A DNA stretch of 9,388 nt from positions 1 to 9,388 of the forward strand of contig CABRXV010000075.1 in the NCBI GenBank assembly GCA_902475005.1, given 5' to 3'. This document shows positions 1 to 5,645 of the stretch, piece by piece. Made by a program: the position numbers and the translations under genes. How positions within the stretch are numbered: position 1 is the first letter of the stretch; every line of letters begins with the position of its first letter. Under the pieces are notes generated by a model. The model was not told the DNA's origin, made no database searches, and saw nothing but the letters and a program-made list of their open reading frames with translations. Source of the DNA: CABRXV01 sp900754955. Lineage in GTDB: Bacteria; Actinomycetota; Coriobacteriia; Coriobacteriales; Eggerthellaceae.

Positions 1-305
1 TCGAGAAGCTCGAGGCCATGACCTGCGTGTGCTCGGTGGGCCTCGACATGATCGCCATCCCCGGCGACACCTCGATCGAAACGATCTTCGGCATCATCGC
101 CGACGAATGCGCCATCGGCATGATCAACAACAAGACCACCGCCGTGCGCATCATTCCCGCCATCGGCAAGAAGGTGGGCGACCGCCTCGACTTCGGCGGC
201 CTGCTCGGCTACGCACCCGTCATGCCCGTGAACCAGAACGCCGGCACCGTGTTCGCCCATCGCGGCGGCCGCATGCCCGCGCCGCTCAACTCGCTCAAGA
301 ACTAG
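1..305 (+). CDS. PFL family protein (UPF0210/DUF711), C-terminal part
   Basis: This is the last 101 codons of a gene that begins outside the window; the reading frame is open from base 3 to a TAG stop at 303-305. The conserved C-terminal blocks of the UPF0210/DUF711 family are clear: CSVGLDMIAIPGDT, IADECAIGMINNKTTAVRII, GKKVGDRLDFGGLLG, and the end RGGRMPAPLNSLKN. Family members are usually about 450 residues, so roughly a fifth is visible. They are related in fold to pyruvate formate-lyase-type proteins, but their reaction is not established, so no substrate is given. In many genomes an ACT-domain protein lies just upstream, which cannot be checked here. The stretch downstream is a strong hairpin facing a convergent toxin gene. 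The family call is very secure; the function is unknown. Confidence 0.93.
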   Translation, partial: EKLEAMTCVCSVGLDMIAIPGDTSIETIFGIIADECAIGMINNKTTAVRIIPAIGKKVGDRLDFGGLLGYAPVMPVNQNAGTVFAHRGGRMPAPLNSLKN

Positions 306-330
306 CGTCGCGCACTGCATACGAAACACG

Positions 331-432
331 TGAGGGGACCCTACGTCGAAAGCGAAGCGCCTTCCGCTTCCCTAGCTCGATAAACGAGATGCAGGAAACG
401 GAAGGCGCTCCAAAGGCGTCGGGGTCCCCTCA
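331..432. terminator. Nested palindrome between convergent genes, probable bidirectional terminator
   Basis: Three concentric inverted repeats are visible. The outer arms are TGAGGGGACCC (331-341) and GGGTCCCCTCA (422-432). The middle arms are GCGCCTTCCGCTTCC (357-371) and GGAAACGGAAGGCGC (394-408), 14 of 15 pairs with one G-T wobble. The inner arms are CTCG (376-379) and CGAG (385-388) around ATAAA. It sits between the PFL gene (+) and the toxin gene (-), so ending transcription from both sides is the natural role. There is no long T tract, so a strict intrinsic terminator is not proven. The outer right arm contains the toxin stop codon (430-432). A small palindromic mobile repeat is the alternative. 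Confidence 0.6.
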
Positions 433-750
433 GTTTTCCCAGTCGATAACGAGCCGATCGGTCAGCTGCGATTGGTGCAGCAACCTCAGCAGAACGACGC
501 GCGCGCCATCGACCCGATACACGATCGAGTAGTTGCGCACAAGATGCTCGCGCATTCCCGCTTCTCCCAACCCGTACCGAAGCGATAGCCCGTTGATGTA
601 GGGGGCCTCTTCCAAAATGCCGATCGTACGCTCGATCTCGTCAAGCAGCAAATTCGCAGCGCGGGGAGACCCGACCTCGTTGACCAGATAGCAGATCGCC
701 TCATCCACGTCGTATTCGAACGCCGACGTTCTATCAACGGTAAAGCCCAT
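430..750 (-). CDS. Type II toxin, ParE/RelE family
   Basis: The product is 106 residues from the ATG at 750, the usual size for ParE/RelE toxins. The N-terminus (MGFTVDRTSAFEYDVDEAI) matches the family's opening strand and helix. The C-terminal half ends in the typical beta-strand pair YSIVYRVDGARVVLLRLLH at about residues 74-92, followed by a short DRLV tail. ParE members poison DNA gyrase and RelE members cleave mRNA on the ribosome; the sequence does not say which. A GTG at 759 would add three residues, but family alignment favours the ATG. The start lies inside the end of the antitoxin gene (17-base overlap), which suggests translational coupling. The stop codon lies within the large palindrome. 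The toxin role is inferred from family and pairing. Confidence 0.85.
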   Translation of the reverse strand: MGFTVDRTSAFEYDVDEAICYLVNEVGSPRAANLLLDEIERTIGILEEAPYINGLSLRYGLGEAGMREHLVRNYSIVYRVDGARVVLLRLLHQSQLTDRLVIDWEN

Positions 751-1105
751 ATTTCGCACGCATCTCTGCGATCAACTCGCGAGCTGGCCTTACCCTCCCC
801 GCGGCAACGTCCTCCTCCGCCTCCGCAATTGCCTGCTTGACCGACACGATCTTCGATTTCATCTGCTTGTACTGCTCGATGAGCTCGTCTCCCTCGTACC
901 CTTGGGCGATGAGGTGCCGCAGGATGTCGACCGTCACATCTTCGTCGGCCACATCGAGCGGCTGGATGAGGATGCCATCGTCGGTCCACGTGGCAAGCGC
1001 ATACTCGTGAAAGTCGAGCGCTCGATACCACTGCGCGGGAATGGTGATTTGACGCTTGCTTGAGATCTTGATGGCCTGAGGCTCCGCCAATGCGGTCATC
1101 GCCAT
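734..1105 (-). CDS. AbrB/MazE-type (SpoVT-AbrB) antitoxin
   Basis: The product is 123 residues. Residues 11-52 form a swapped-hairpin AbrB DNA-binding domain, marked by KISSKRQITIPAQWYRALDF, where the ITIPA block is the family hallmark. Residues 55-123 are mainly charged helix, the part that would wrap and neutralise the toxin. The start at 1105 is chosen because a strong ribosome binding site, GGAAGGGAG at 1112-1120, lies six bases upstream; a second ATG at 1099 is too far away. The gene comes first in the pair and overlaps the toxin, the standard order. Antitoxins of this type bind their own promoter, and a promoter plus three tandem heptamers lie at 1134-1190. AbrB-type antitoxins more often pair with MazF or VapC toxins, so the ParE/RelE partner is a mixed combination, though such mixtures are known. 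Confidence 0.87.
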   Translation of the reverse strand: MAMTALAEPQAIKISSKRQITIPAQWYRALDFHEYALATWTDDGILIQPLDVADEDVTVDILRHLIAQGYEGDELIEQYKQMKSKIVSVKQAIAEAEEDVAAGRVRPARELIAEMRAKYGLYR

Positions 1106-1133
1106 GATGCGCTCCCTTCCTCGAATGCATTGC

Positions 1134-1154
1134 GCTTGGTGCTTGGCGCTTGGT
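1134..1154 (-). promoter_or_regulatory. Three tandem 7-bp repeats, candidate antitoxin operator
   Basis: The plus strand reads GCTTGGT, GCTTGGC, GCTTGGT with no gap. The repeats lie in the leader between the -10 element (1162-1167) and the antitoxin start, just downstream of the expected transcription start. Tightly spaced direct repeats suit cooperative binding by an AbrB-type antitoxin or its complex with the toxin. Operator function is inferred. Confidence 0.5.
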
Positions 1155-1161
1155 CTGCTTT

Positions 1162-1190
1162 ATAGTACCATCCCCTCAAGCCGCAGGCAA
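1162..1190 (-). promoter_or_regulatory. Promoter of the toxin-antitoxin operon
   Basis: On the minus strand TTGCCT (1190-1185, -35) and TACTAT (1167-1162, -10) are separated by exactly 17 bases. Each hexamer matches four of six sigma-70 consensus positions. The leader to the antitoxin ATG would be about 50 bases. Confidence 0.55.
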
Positions 1191-1250
1191 CAGACTCACG
1201 TCGGCGAAGCGCATGCGGCCCGACCGAGCGCGCCCAGCCGCCCCAGACGC

Positions 1251-1420
1251 ACCCCAGCTGTCCGCAGCGCGTACCCCAACGCGCTCGACCGCCCCGCCGC
1301 CCGCACCACAGCGCATACCCCAACGCACTTGACCACCCCACGCCGCATCGACGCACCCCACCGCCCGCACCGCGGCGCCCGCACCGCGGCGGCGCGCACC
1401 CCAACGCACCGCCACCGCCC
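1251..1420. repeat. Degenerate C-rich tandem repeat, unit about 40 bp, in a gene-free stretch
   Basis: The whole stretch 1191-1625 lacks a believable gene; its open frames are low-complexity Arg/Pro/Ala or Gly/Cys/Arg strings without ribosome binding sites. Inside it an ACCCCAACGC-like core recurs at 1273, 1317, 1355 (ACCCCACCGC) and 1398, at spacings of 44, 38 and 43 bases, each followed by CGACC/CGCCC-rich sequence. A further partial core, ACCCCAGCTG, is at 1251. The plus strand is strongly C-rich and the minus strand G-rich. No role is evident. Confidence 0.5.
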
Positions 1421-1485
1421 CACGTCGTAAAACGCAAACCACCCGTCTGACCTGCGGTTCGCAACCACAGGGCGCGCCCGCACCG

Positions 1486-1514
1486 CCGAAAAAGCAGCCG
1501 TGAATTGGTAGAAT
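1486..1514 (+). promoter_or_regulatory. Candidate promoter of the XRE membrane regulator
   Basis: TAGAAT at 1509-1514 matches five of six -10 positions. CCGAAA at 1486-1491, 17 bases upstream, is a weak -35. The leader to the ATG at 1626 would be about 105 bases. Confidence 0.4.
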
Positions 1515-1625
1515 GGACGCACCCGCTACCGCATACTGCAGGTGCCGGCTCAACGAATCCGACCCCACCGCGGGGCGCAACGGCGCCGCACAGCGCCCGC
1601 CTCGCATCAGCCAGAAAGGCCCGCC

Positions 1626-2657
1626 ATGAGTTTCCGCGACAACCTGCAGCACCTGCGCGCCACGCGCAACATGACCCAAGAACAGCTGGCGATGCTGCTC
1701 GGCGTCTCCCGCCAATCCGTGACCAAATGGGAGGCCGAGCGCTCGTACCCCGAGATGGACAAGCTGCTGAAACTCTGCCAGATCTTCGACTGCACGCTCG
1801 ACGACCTCGTGCAGGGCGACCTCACCGACCGCACGCCCGATCCCGCAAGCCCCGTCGTACCCGCGGGCCCGCCCGCCGACATCTGCGGCTACGACGAGCA
1901 TCAACGCGCCATGGCCTGGAAGATCCCCACCGGCGTCGCCTGCATCCTCGCGTTCATCGGCATCGCGTTCTTCTTCGAGGGCGCGCTCGACCTCTCCTCA
2001 TGGAACGGCCACGACGGCCTGTTCATCATCATTGTGCTCCTCGGGATTCTCGTGGGCCTCGCGTTCCTCATTCCCGCCGGCATGGCGCACACCGCGTTCG
2101 TGAAGGCGCACCCCTACATCGAGGATTTCTACACCGACGACGACAAGGCCCGCGCGCGCTCAAGGTTCTCGGGCGGCCTCATCGCGGGAATCGCGCTCGT
2201 GTTCGTCGGCATCGGGTGCTTCCTCATGCTCGAGAAGACGGCCGAGAACTACGCGCTGTTCTTCCTGCTGCTGCTCATCGCCCTCGGCGTGTGGAACATC
2301 ATGCACTACAGCATGCTGCTCAACCGCACGAACGTCGCCGAGTACAACAAGAACATCGCCGACGAGCTGGAACTCGAGGACATCATGAACGCGCAGCTCG
2401 ACGCCGAGATCAAAGACGCGCTCGTCAACAAGAAGCGCCACGCCACGAAAACGGGAGCCGTCTGCGGCGCCATCATGATCCTCGCCACCATCGTCGGCCT
2501 CGGGCTGCTGTTCTACCCCATCTTCACCGCACCCGACCCCGCGCACTTCGAGCCCGAGGGAACGTCCACCATGTGGTTCTGGATGGCCTGGGTGGTGGGC
2601 GGCATGCTGTGCGGCATCGTGTCGCTGCTGATGAACGCCTTCGGAAAGCGAGAGTAA
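1626..2657 (+). CDS. XRE-family HTH regulator fused to a six-segment membrane domain
   Basis: The product is 343 residues. Residues 6-60 are an XRE helix-turn-helix (LRATRNMTQEQLAMLLGVSR and the following QSVTKWE, then SYPEMDKLLKLCQIFDCTLDDL). A Pro/Asp-rich linker (66-92) leads to six predicted membrane segments at about 101-120, 131-154, 182-202, 209-231, 277-300 and 316-338. A charged cytoplasmic-looking stretch (232-276, with acidic ELELEDIMNAQLDAEIKDAL) lies between segments 4 and 5. The ATG at 1626 has an AGAAAGG ribosome binding site; a longer in-frame start at 1542 lacks one and would add an Arg/Pro-rich leader. This architecture fits a membrane-tethered repressor responding to envelope or small-molecule signals; the ligand is unknown. 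It stands alone, with a gene-free stretch upstream and the decayed surface gene downstream. Confidence 0.9.
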   Translation: MSFRDNLQHLRATRNMTQEQLAMLLGVSRQSVTKWEAERSYPEMDKLLKLCQIFDCTLDDLVQGDLTDRTPDPASPVVPAGPPADICGYDEHQRAMAWKIPTGVACILAFIGIAFFFEGALDLSSWNGHDGLFIIIVLLGILVGLAFLIPAGMAHTAFVKAHPYIEDFYTDDDKARARSRFSGGLIAGIALVFVGIGCFLMLEKTAENYALFFLLLLIALGVWNIMHYSMLLNRTNVAEYNKNIADELELEDIMNAQLDAEIKDALVNKKRHATKTGAVCGAIMILATIVGLGLLFYPIFTAPDPAHFEPEGTSTMWFWMAWVVGGMLCGIVSLLMNAFGKRE

Positions 2658-2822
2658 CGGGCGCGGCGTCCGTTTCGTTCCCCCGTCGATCTCATCCGTT
2701 CTCGCAAGCCTTCTTCGGAATGCGCGCCCCCTCACAATAGGGGCACGTACCCGAATCTACCCACCTTTCGCCGCCGAGCACCGCCGTCGCACGCGAGCGG
2801 CATTCGCAAGGCGAGGGGAAGA

Positions 2823-4021
2823 ATGCGAGGCAACATGAAGACACGAAACCGGTTCGCCAGCGTTCTGCTCAGCGGGGTGCTCGCCTTCTCGCTCTGCCCG
2901 ATCTCGGCGTGTGCCGTCGAGGCAAGCGACGGCCCCGACCGAGACAACGCGTCTCACTTAGAGCAGACCCCCCAATCAGAAGTTTTAGCGGAAGGTTCTG
3001 AAGAGGAATCCGCCTCGACCGAGCATATGCCCTCGGAGCCGTCTGCACCATCACGATCAACGGAGGCACCGTTAACGCATCGGGCGGCGGATACGGCGCT
3101 GGCATCGACAACGGGGACGGCAGCGGCGGCCCCTATGCCGCAGTCGCCATCAACGGCGGCACGGTCACGGCCACGGGAAGCGGAGCCGCGGGCATCGGCG
3201 GCGGCGCAAACGTCCAGAGGAATTGCTGCACCGTCTATCTCAACGGAGGCACCGTCACTGCTAAAGCGGGGCTCCCGCCAGGGGAGCTGTCTCGGGTGAC
3301 AGCGTCTACCTCAACAGCGGCTTGATCACCGCAGAGGGATCGGGCTGTCCAGGCATTGCCGCCGGCGTCAACGGCAAGGGCATCTACGCTGACAACAACG
3401 CCGTCATCTTCGCCTCGGGCTCCCCCGCCATAAAAGGCTATGCCGAACAGTCCCACTGGAAGGGCGTTATCTTCGAGAACGGGAACGGCAGGGTGTACGG
3501 CAACGTCACGCCTACGGTCGACTTCGAGATTCCGGAAAGCCGCACGATCGACTTCCCCGAGGGGTCGGTGCTGACGCTGCCCGCGAACACATATCTACCC
3601 GACGACATCACCCTCGCCGGCAGCGGAACGCTTTTCCCCGAAGAGAAGCGCCTCACGTCTGAAGCAACCATCACTGGAGACCCGTCCATGACCTGGACCG
3701 AAAGGCAATCGGCTTCGCTCGACCAGAGCGGCTACGCTCACACCGGCAACGGAGAGGCCGCCGTTTCCTGGTATGCCGATGACAACGGCGCGCCCGGCAG
3801 CAAACTCGACGCAGCGCCATCGGATGCCGGCACCTATTGGGTGCAGGTGGAAACCACGGCCACGGAACTGTACACATCCGCCGAAGCGTCGAAGAGGAGG
3901 CGCCCGTCGGCACGATCGGCGACACGGTGCAGGTGCAGCCGCCGTCGCGGCGCTCGGGTGCGCGGCGCTTGCAGGCGCGGCGATGGCGGCGGCCATCCGC
4001 GCGCGCAGGCGAATCCGCTAG
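2823..4021 (+). pseudogene. Frameshifted beta-helix surface protein with signal peptide and C-terminal wall/membrane anchor
   Basis: Parts of one secreted protein lie in three frames. From the ATG at 2823 (site GAGGGG at 2813-2818) comes a signal peptide, MKTRNRFASVLLSGVLAFSL with CPISACAVEA, then an acidic Ser/Glu linker. From about 3002 to 3265 the next frame reads ITINGGTVNASGGGYGAGI, VAINGGTVTATGSGAAGIGGG and VYLNGGTVTAK, which are beta-helix repeats. From about 3265 to 3890 a third frame gives GDSVYLNSGLITAEGSG, VIFENGNGRVYGNVTPTVDF and a bacterial Ig/MBG-like WYADDNGAPGSKL region. Then EEEAPVGTIGDT (first frame) joins GAGAAAVAALGCAALAGAAM plus a basic RARRRIR tail (second frame), ending at TAG 4019-4021. 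That end looks like a sorting or anchor signal. Every change shifts the frame by -1. The intact protein was probably longer. Natural decay is likely; assembly indels are the alternative. Confidence 0.82.
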
Positions 4022-4080
4022 GAGATGTTGCTGGTGCCCTCGAACCCGGGGTTGGGCTTGAGGTCGCCTCCGCCGCGCAC
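4018..4080 (-). pseudogene. Possible coding remnant on the minus strand, C-terminal end of an unknown protein
   Basis: Read on the minus strand, 4080-4018 gives VRGGGDLKPNPGFEGTSNIS and a TAG stop. From the GGC at 4068 to the stop, every codon ends in G or C (GGC GAC CTC AAG CCC AAC and so on), as in the real genes of this window. Upstream the frame continues as GALGSGGQAK but meets TGA soon after, and no start with a ribosome binding site is seen. The TAG shares the CTAG palindrome with the stop of the plus-strand pseudogene, so the two would be exactly convergent. I do not recognise the family. It may be a leftover gene end, or chance in a repeat. Confidence 0.3.
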
Positions 4081-4165
4081 CTTAGCCTGACCCCCAGACC
4101 CGAGGGCGCCTCAGACTCGTCCCTCGACCTGAGCCCAAGCCCGAGGGTACCTCCGTCGCGCACCC
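4050..4165. repeat. Three degenerate copies of a 41-42 bp tandem repeat
   Basis: Each copy carries a small hairpin of the form GAGGNNNCCTC: GAGGTCGCCTC at 4060-4070, GAGGGCGCCTC at 4102-4112 (one extra G) and GAGGGTACCTC at 4143-4153, spaced 42 and 41 bases apart. Flanking similarity includes CCGCGCACC/CGCGCACC after copies 1 and 3 and CCTGA at the end of copies 1 and 2. A 42-base period would equal 14 codons, which fits the minus-strand reading of this stretch as a repetitive protein. Confidence 0.5.
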
Positions 4166-4205
4166 CATGCGCTTCGCAACAAATCAGAGGCTGGCTGCTT
4201 TTCGC

Positions 4206-4269
4206 CTGAACTCCGACCGAGGGCTCTGCTACACTTTGCTCGCCCGCCGACAAAACGACGGAGCGAGCA
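4206..4269 (+). promoter_or_regulatory. Candidate promoter and dyad upstream of the EamA transporter
   Basis: TACACT at 4230-4235 is a fair -10; CTGAAC at 4206-4211 is a weak -35 at 18 bases. Starting at the expected transcription start is a perfect 7-bp inverted repeat, TGCTCGC (4237-4243) and GCGAGCA (4263-4269), with 19 bases between. It could be an operator or a leader hairpin; the choice cannot be made from sequence. Confidence 0.4.
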
Positions 4270-4295
4270 GCATTGCGATATTCGAAGGGGTTCCC

Positions 4296-5204
4296 ATGGC
4301 AGCAGCATCGCCCGTAGCAGGTTACATTCTCGCCCTGATTCAGGCGGTTCTCTACGCCTGCATGGGCATTATCGGCAAGTACCTCTACGGCACAGGGCTC
4401 AACCCCCAGCAGGTCATGGTGCTCCGCTTCGTCATGACGTTCGTCATCCTCGGCGCGTTCCTGCTCGTTTGGCGCAAGCAGAAGCTGTTCAGCCGCCGTC
4501 CGCTCGTCTACGTTCAAGGCGTCTTCTTCATGAGCAGCGCCCTGTTCTACTTCCTCGCCGTCGACGAGGTGTCGGCTGGCCTCGCCACGGCGCTGCTGTA
4601 TGCCTACCCCGCCGTCGTGGCGTTCCTCACCGCCATCGTGTTCCGCGAAAAGCTCACGAAACGCACGGTTGCAGCCGTTGCGCTCGCCCTCGGCGGCATC
4701 ATCGCCATCGCCGGCATCCTGGAGGGCACGGTCACGCTCTCCCCCATCGGCATCCTCTACGGTGTGGCGGCGTGCGTCACGTTCGCCATCTACACCGTCA
4801 TCGGCCAGAAGGTCGTGGAGAAGGAGGGCAGCTTCACCATCACGTTCTCGCTCACCACCGTGAGCCTTGTGATGCTCGTGTTCATGTTCCCCACCACGTT
4901 CCCCGAGCTTCTTTCGTTCACCCCGCTCCAGCTCGGACTCGGCGCCACCATGGCCGTGTTCACCACCATTCTGCCCGTCGTGGCGCTGCTCGCCGCCATC
5001 AAGATCATCGGCGCCACCAAGGCCGCCCTCATCAGCATCGCTGAGACGCCCATCTCGCTCGGTCTCGCCTACCTCATGTTCGGCGAGACGCTCACGCTCA
5101 TGCAGGGCGTCGGGTGCGTGCTCATCGTGGTGTCGATCTTCGCCGTCACGCTGCCGCAGCGCACGAAGAAGCTGCCAGCCGAAGAGGCGGAGAAGGACGA
5201 GTAG
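4296..5204 (+). CDS. EamA/DMT-superfamily membrane transporter
   Basis: The product is 302 residues with ten predicted membrane segments arranged as two EamA repeats, about residues 8-140 and 150-286. Each repeat closes with the family's pattern of small residues, proline and a charged GE/RE turn: ATALLYAYPAVVAFLTAIVF with REKLT, and ALISIAETPISLGLAYLMFG with ETLT. Members export amino acids, metabolites or drugs across the cytoplasmic membrane; the substrate cannot be read from the sequence. The C-terminal tail is charged and cytoplasmic-looking (QRTKKLPAEEAEKDE). The ATG at 4296 is chosen because GAAGGGG (4284-4290) lies five bases before it and the first membrane segment follows at once; the in-frame upstream extension to 4167 is Arg/Ser-rich and crosses the promoter. 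It appears to be a single-gene unit. Confidence 0.93.
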   Translation: MAAASPVAGYILALIQAVLYACMGIIGKYLYGTGLNPQQVMVLRFVMTFVILGAFLLVWRKQKLFSRRPLVYVQGVFFMSSALFYFLAVDEVSAGLATALLYAYPAVVAFLTAIVFREKLTKRTVAAVALALGGIIAIAGILEGTVTLSPIGILYGVAACVTFAIYTVIGQKVVEKEGSFTITFSLTTVSLVMLVFMFPTTFPELLSFTPLQLGLGATMAVFTTILPVVALLAAIKIIGATKAALISIAETPISLGLAYLMFGETLTLMQGVGCVLIVVSIFAVTLPQRTKKLPAEEAEKDE

Positions 5205-5232
5205 CAGAGCAGCGAGGGTTGGAGCAGCGGCG

Positions 5233-5291
5233 CTTCGGGGGGAGCAGCTCTTCGGGGAGGCAGTTCTTCGGGGAGACGCCGCTTCGTCTCC
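5233..5291. repeat. Short CTTCGGGG tandem repeat and hairpin after the transporter gene
   Basis: CTTCGGGG occurs at 5233-5240, 5250-5257 and 5266-5273, spaced 17 and 16 bases with GGAG/GCAG filler. It runs into a hairpin GGAGACG (5272-5278), loop CCGCTT, CGTCTCC (5285-5291). A second imperfect stem, AGCGCTC/GAGTGCT, follows directly. With no T tract, a terminator for the transporter gene is possible but unproven. Confidence 0.4.
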
Positions 5292-5296
5292 AGCGC

Positions 5297-5509
5297 TCAT
5301 GAAGAGTGCTTCGATCGGATGGCGCAGCCCAGCGCCGACGGGCGATGCGACCAGATGACGCGCACATAAGTCACTACCAGCGGGCGCAACAACTGGATGA
5401 CAGAGCTCGTTGCGCTAAACCGGGATTTTTCCAAATAATCGCCGCTTTGTAACACCTTTTCTTCCGCCGAAAAGGCCTCTCTCAGCCACACACTTACTGC
5501 GACTCGCAA
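5297..5509 (-). other. Candidate small transcript or 70-residue ORF in the convergent gap
   Basis: The gap 5205-5645 has no recognised gene. Within it, a minus-strand frame runs from a TTG at 5509 to a TGA at 5299-5297, 70 residues beginning LRVAVSVWLREAFSAEEKVL and ending CAIRSKHSS. A promoter lies just upstream (5524-5551), so transcription would start only about ten bases before the TTG; AGG in ACAGGTGTT is a weak ribosome site. The region also contains a hairpin CCTTTTC/GAAAAGG (5455-5475) and a 7-bp inverted repeat GCGCAAC/GTTGCGC (5384-5415). Third codon positions are not strongly GC, unlike the real genes here, so a non-coding RNA or a dispersed repeat is as likely as a protein. I do not recognise a family. 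Confidence 0.25.
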
Positions 5510-5523
5510 AACACCTGTTCAAC

Positions 5524-5551
5524 ATTGTTCTCAGATTGAGCAATGTTTCAA
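5524..5551 (-). promoter_or_regulatory. Minus-strand promoter overlapping an inverted repeat
   Basis: TTGAAA (5551-5546) and AACAAT (5529-5524) are separated by 16 bases, matching five and four of six sigma-70 positions. A perfect 7-bp dyad AACATTG (5521-5527) / CAATGTT (5541-5547) spans the spacer and both hexamers, placed as an operator would be. No annotated gene lies directly downstream other than the small frame at 5297-5509. Confidence 0.4.
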
Positions 5552-5645
5552 AGACACTCCAGCAAAGCGCCTTGATCTTCCGCAGATGTTACATTGCGGC
5601 ATTTATTTGGAATTTAGAGGATTTTACGCAACGCGAAGACCGCGC

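Noticed and set aside
1251..1420. CRISPR array
   Set aside because: The repeats are degenerate, short-cored and without distinct spacers; no cas genes are present.
1096..1464. Open frames in the C-rich stretch on both strands
   Set aside because: Their products are Gly/Cys/Arg/Trp or Arg/Pro/Thr low complexity produced by the repeat composition, with no start signals.
1505..2740. Plus-strand open frame of 411 codons over the XRE gene
   Set aside because: It is an Arg/His/Pro-rich shadow in another frame; the XRE frame has a helix-turn-helix, membrane segments and a good start.
2726..2744. GCCCC/GGGGC hairpin as terminator of the XRE gene
   Set aside because: Only a 5-bp stem, no T tract, and about 70 bases after the stop; too weak to annotate.
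2968..2973. C6 tract as a phase-variation switch for the surface protein
   Set aside because: Slipping here would enter frames that stop soon after (TGA at 2999 in one, TAG in the other), so length change at this tract cannot restore the protein.
3834..5300. Minus-strand open frame of 488 codons
   Set aside because: It is antisense to the EamA gene, rich in Glu/His/Asp/Arg with no domain, and has no ribosome binding site. Only its distal part (4018-4080, in a different frame) was kept as a possible remnant.
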